Positions 60,659 to 64,000 of a DNA stretch of 64,000 nt are shown one piece after another. A program made the translations under genes and the position numbers. The number at the start of each line of letters is the position of its first letter. The first letter of the stretch is position 1. The notes below the pieces were generated by a model. It made no database searches, was not told the origin of the DNA, and saw nothing but the letters and a program-made list of their open reading frames with translations. The stretch is taken from the NCBI GenBank assembly GCA_002633005.1, contig NMRA01000530.1, forward strand, positions 51,706 through 115,705, in the 5' to 3' direction. Source of the stretch: Phoronis australis (Eukaryota; Phoronida; Phoronidae).

Positions 60659-62515
60659 GTGTTTTGCTAACAGGAACGCCATGCTTGTGTTTTACGACAT
60701 TCTGGTTGCCTTGGAAGCTCTTTGCACAAGTGAAACAGCAAGTACATGTATAAATCATGTTATTACGTTGTGTAAGCTCGTTGCTGTAAATTCCACTACA
60801 AGCCCTACTCTAGAAAGCTTTCTAAACAGGTAGGCGTATAAAGACTTGGTTGAGGTCCAGTATGACGCGAGAACGATTTAGTCATTTATCTATGTTGAAT
60901 ACGCACAAGGAACACGTTGACAATTTGGATTTAACTGAGAGTTTGTAATGGTTTTGCAATTGTAAACAATAACAGCACCCTTTATTTTGGAAAGTTTGCA
61001 ACTGAAGACATCAAGAAATAAATATACTTGAATCAAGTCACTGCAAACAGCAAATTAATCCGAATTGCAAAAGCATCAGGCAACTGTTGGTGCGTTATGC
61101 TATCAATTAACGTGTAACTTTAAATAGAATGCGAAAAACAGATTAAATTGCATTTTCCATGTATTTCTCTGCCACTGAAATAAAAGTCAAACTAACAAAG
61201 TGTCATTTTATTAAGATGTTTCAGCTATCATCGGTCACTTTAGAGGATCGTGGGAGAGGTGTGTTTTGTCTGGGTAAAACGTGTTGCATTCAAAGAACCC
61301 TAGTGCCACATGTACGACCTTTAGGAACCAAACAGAAGCCAGTTTAACATCATTCTACAGGCCCGTAAGCAGCAGTGCGCAGAGGGAAGTTCGAATTTCT
61401 TGAACGATGGTCCTTTGACACTGTGGAGTTTCCATTAAGGCCCTCAGTTGACGCAGCTTAATCAGGAGAAAGGGAAATTTGTATGCACAACGATGACTCT
61501 CAGCTCTATGTTTTTGAGATGAGACGGAATTAGTAATACCAGAGATGAGGATGCCGTGACAGTTGCTCGCAAAGAACGGGACTCAATTCGGATGTAATGT
61601 GGTCCAAAACGTACTCGCGTTAGTTCCTGCCAAATTTCAAACCAGGCATGACTGATTACATCTACTCGGACCGAAATATTTAGTCAGAGAATAACTCGAC
61701 AAAAATTTTTATCTAGTTATATTTTTACGTGTTACATAAGTTGCTTACGTCGTTGGAAATGGGAACAGCCCACTACTCATCATTCGGTCCGCCATTCCGA
61801 AGGTTCAGTACTTCGAAGGTTCACTACTATGAATAGATCTAACTTTTTCAACTCGTGTATTTTTGCACTTTTACATGCAAAAATGAATGATACATACACT
61901 GAACGGTGTAGTACTTATATCGAAAACAACGCCCGGGCACTAAAATACTTTGTTTGGATTTCATGATGCGCATGCGAAATTGCCTGCATGTCTTACAAAC
62001 ACGGAAAATTAGAACGTTATTGCATTTTATACAATATGGAGTGGGAATATTGATGAATTATAAACTCCGATACATTCATGAAATCTATGTCAAGGTCGTA
62101 TCACTTCACAGCGCGACTGAAAAGTTTAGGGGCGCTGCGCCTCAACCTCACCCGATTAAGGAACCACGCACACGACGGGTCGAAATTAGATGAAGTTAGC
62201 TGGCTACCCTTTCCCTGCCAGTCTTCACGAAGTCAGTGGGCCCCATTTAGTCTTCTTAAATTTAAACCTTTGCTCGCTGCAGCCCTGACCCGTGCCCCAG
62301 ATGTTGTCCGTGCTTAAGGATGAGTCGTTAGTTAGATTCAAGAATCGCGATTGACAGTGATTGGAACAGAGCTCATTGTAAACAACGAAATCAATGTACA
62401 CGTATTAAGAACTACATGTAGTCGACTTTTTCACACCCTTTAAATGTTTACCAATTGGACACAAATACAATAATTCATGTTTGTTGCGACTCATTAGCAG
62501 AGAATCAGGGTAATG
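60659..62515. other. Intergenic, no gene seen
   Basis: No family match in any frame. CAGGCCCGTA at 61358 resembles the first ten bases of the hAT ends but has no partner. Confidence 0.5.
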
Positions 62516-62588
62516 ATCTGGGTAGCTCAGTGGTTTGAGGTCGGAACTCCTGTTTGAGAGACCTGGGTTCGAATCCTGGCGTTTCACT
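62516..62588 (+). repeat. tRNA-derived SINE head
   Basis: GGTAGCTCAGTGGTTTGAGG (A box) and ACCTGGGTTCGAATCCTGGC (B box, T arm) are at tRNA spacing. Acceptor and anticodon stems do not pair, so it is not a functional tRNA. The body appears to continue through about 62700 (GAATGTGTCTCCTACACAC). Confidence 0.6.
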
Positions 62589-62951
62589 GGCGGCCAATCG
62601 AGCATTGCACAGAATGAATGTGTCTCCTACACACATGAGCTCGGTCTTACTAGTGAATAATGGGCAAGGGTGTGAATTAGAACCTAGATATAATGCTAAG
62701 CGACTCCTGGAGCTGGGCTTACATTTAACAAAAAATAACTGTCGGAGTTCTGGTTTTGGAATTGTGGACATTCGAAGTAGTGAACTTTTGAAGGTAGCAA
62801 ACCTTCGGAGTAATGGATCTTCGGAGAAATGAACCTTCGGAATTGTGGCATCTAACCTTGGAAGTCTTTTCCATCAAGTTATTTGTTCCGCGCATGAAGT
62901 CTGTGAGGCTGTGCACCATTGACACTGTTGACAAGAGAAGTCTATCTCCAT

Positions 62952-64000
62952 CAGGCCCGTAGGAAGGTAAAAATTATTGGGGGGGCACCGACCCTGGTCG
63001 ATACGTAACTTCTAATTTCGAAACCACTGCGTTGCACTGGGGTGTATATATCAACGCTGTAAAATGAACTACTACAACCACTAGGTACGTTTTGAATTAT
63101 ATGAAAAAATATGTCTACTAATAATAAGGTGTGTAACAGATGCTGTACTTTTAGAGTTAATTTTTTGTTAAGATTGACTGGAAATTTTTGGAGCCACATA
63201 CATGCCGCTCATACGATTACTCTTGCTGAACAGTAAGAATGAAGGTGTGAAATAATTATATATGTTTTTATTTACTCTTCAACATAAATCAGTGGACGTT
63301 GCCCTGCTGCACACTAGAACTCGGGCTGCAGCTAAGTCTAACGTGGTAACAACTCCGAGTTGTGTCTTTCGCATTTCACTTCCTCGTACAAAATCGTTTG
63401 CCACATCCACCAAATTTAGCTTATCGCACATGTCTTTGTGAACATGGAGCAACATTAAATCGTTCAACCTCCCCTGCCCCATTGTGGAACGTAAATATGA
63501 CTTAACGCGCCTAAGAGCACTAAATGCTCGTTCGCTACTGGCATTTGTTGCAGGCATCACTAACAGCAAGTTTGCTAGTTTAATTACATTTTCGATCAAG
63601 TGTTTTTGACCGGCTGATAATTTCTGCAAATGATCCACAACACGAGACAATGTTACCTCTTGACTACCATCCTGTGCATAATTGGCCCCAAACGTAGCCA
63701 GGTGACAGCGCAGTGTTGAATCAAAATCATCTTCATAAAAACTGATAACATCTTGGTATTCATTTTCAAAGTTTTCCCCTTTTGCCGCCTTGAGTATCAG
63801 CTCCTCACACTGCATATAAATTTTGTAATCTTCTTGATCAAACCTGTCCCGTATTGATGCAATGATATTGTCAAGAGCTTCAAAATAAATTCTTCTATAA
63901 TAATCTTCTGGACTCGAAGAAAACTCCGGAGGCGCATTTCCTGTTTCGTATCTAGCGGGTTTTCTATTGCGTCTAGGGAGACCAGGATCTTTGACGTGAT
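62952..64000 (-). mobile_element. hAT transposon, 3' part, truncated by the window
   Basis: The terminus CAGGCCCGTAGGAAGG lies at 62952 with a G run just inside, the same end as at 48302. The transposase frame reads towards it on the - strand. The other end and the target duplication are outside the window; ATCTCCAT precedes the end and is the expected duplication to look for. Confidence 0.8.
63279..64000 (-). CDS. hAT family transposase, C-terminal part
   Basis: The frame is open from the window edge to a stop at 63279, at least 239 codons without a break. It holds PRRNRKPARYETG, EDYYRRIYFEALDNIIASI and DRFDQEDYKIY, then the hAT dimerisation domain: LVMPATNASSERAFSALRRV, KSYLRSTMGQGRLNDLML and LHVHKD. 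This fits the ZMYM1-like or Tip100-like hAT transposases, often annotated as TTF-type zinc finger proteins. The upstream zinc finger and most of the catalytic core are outside the window. With an unbroken frame beside a recognisable terminus this copy looks fairly young. Domesticated host genes share this domain, but the terminus argues for a transposon. Confidence 0.88.
   Translation of the reverse strand, partial: HVKDPGLPRRNRKPARYETGNAPPEFSSSPEDYYRRIYFEALDNIIASIRDRFDQEDYKIYMQCEELILKAAKGENFENEYQDVISFYEDDFDSTLRCHLATFGANYAQDGSQEVTLSRVVDHLQKLSAGQKHLIENVIKLANLLLVMPATNASSERAFSALRRVKSYLRSTMGQGRLNDLMLLHVHKDMCDKLNLVDVANDFVRGSEMRKTQLGVVTTLDLAAARVLVCSRATSTDLC

Noticed and set aside
61358-61385. A third hAT terminus (CAGGCCCGTA)
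   Set aside because: Only about ten bases match the hAT ends and no partner end or target duplication was found.
62516-62588. Possible functional tRNA gene
   Set aside because: A and B boxes are present but acceptor and anticodon stems do not pair and no anticodon loop can be placed.

Overview
The window is nuclear DNA of an animal. Genes are split by many GT-AG introns, intergenic DNA is AT-rich and full of transposon debris, and the proteins are metazoan types: a VWDE-like extracellular protein, an anion-selective Cys-loop receptor, an LRR-Ig membrane protein and THAP domains. Scaffold N runs are present. The repeat content fits a marine invertebrate (cnidarian, lophotrochozoan or invertebrate deuterostome), but the sequence alone does not name a species. 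No CRISPR, operon or prokaryotic feature is present.

Layout. 1-4.2 kb, + strand: six 3' exons of a VWDE-like gene; the 5' part lies outside the window. 6.3-11.6 kb, - strand: a complete seven-exon homocysteine S-methyltransferase gene (312 aa), convergent with the VWDE-like gene. 11.6-20 kb: repeat-rich DNA with no supported gene. 20.1 kb: an orphan THAP half-domain on the + strand. 21.5-32.8 kb (possibly to 34.0 kb), - strand: a GABA-A/glycine-type receptor subunit, complete from the mature N-terminus to the stop. 35.0-43.5 kb, - strand: a phase-consistent chain of nine putative exons that would encode an unrecognised two-transmembrane protein. 44-54 kb: mobile-element graveyard (SINE, Penelope-like fragment, THAP fragment, hAT end at a sequence gap, MITEs, a BEL/Pao relic without reverse transcriptase). 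55.6-58.4 kb, + strand: an intronless coding exon for a 931-aa LRR-Ig type I membrane protein. 58.7-60.7 kb: a PIF/Harbinger-like element with a TTA target duplication. 62.95 kb to the end: the 3' part of a hAT transposon on the - strand with an open transposase frame.

The genes do not form a pathway; they are independent neighbours. Exon models were built by eye from family matches, splice sites and intron phase, and the three main models close without a phase conflict. The strongest unexplained structures are the unrecognised two-TM gene candidate and a compound palindrome of short repeats at 33.0-33.85 kb.
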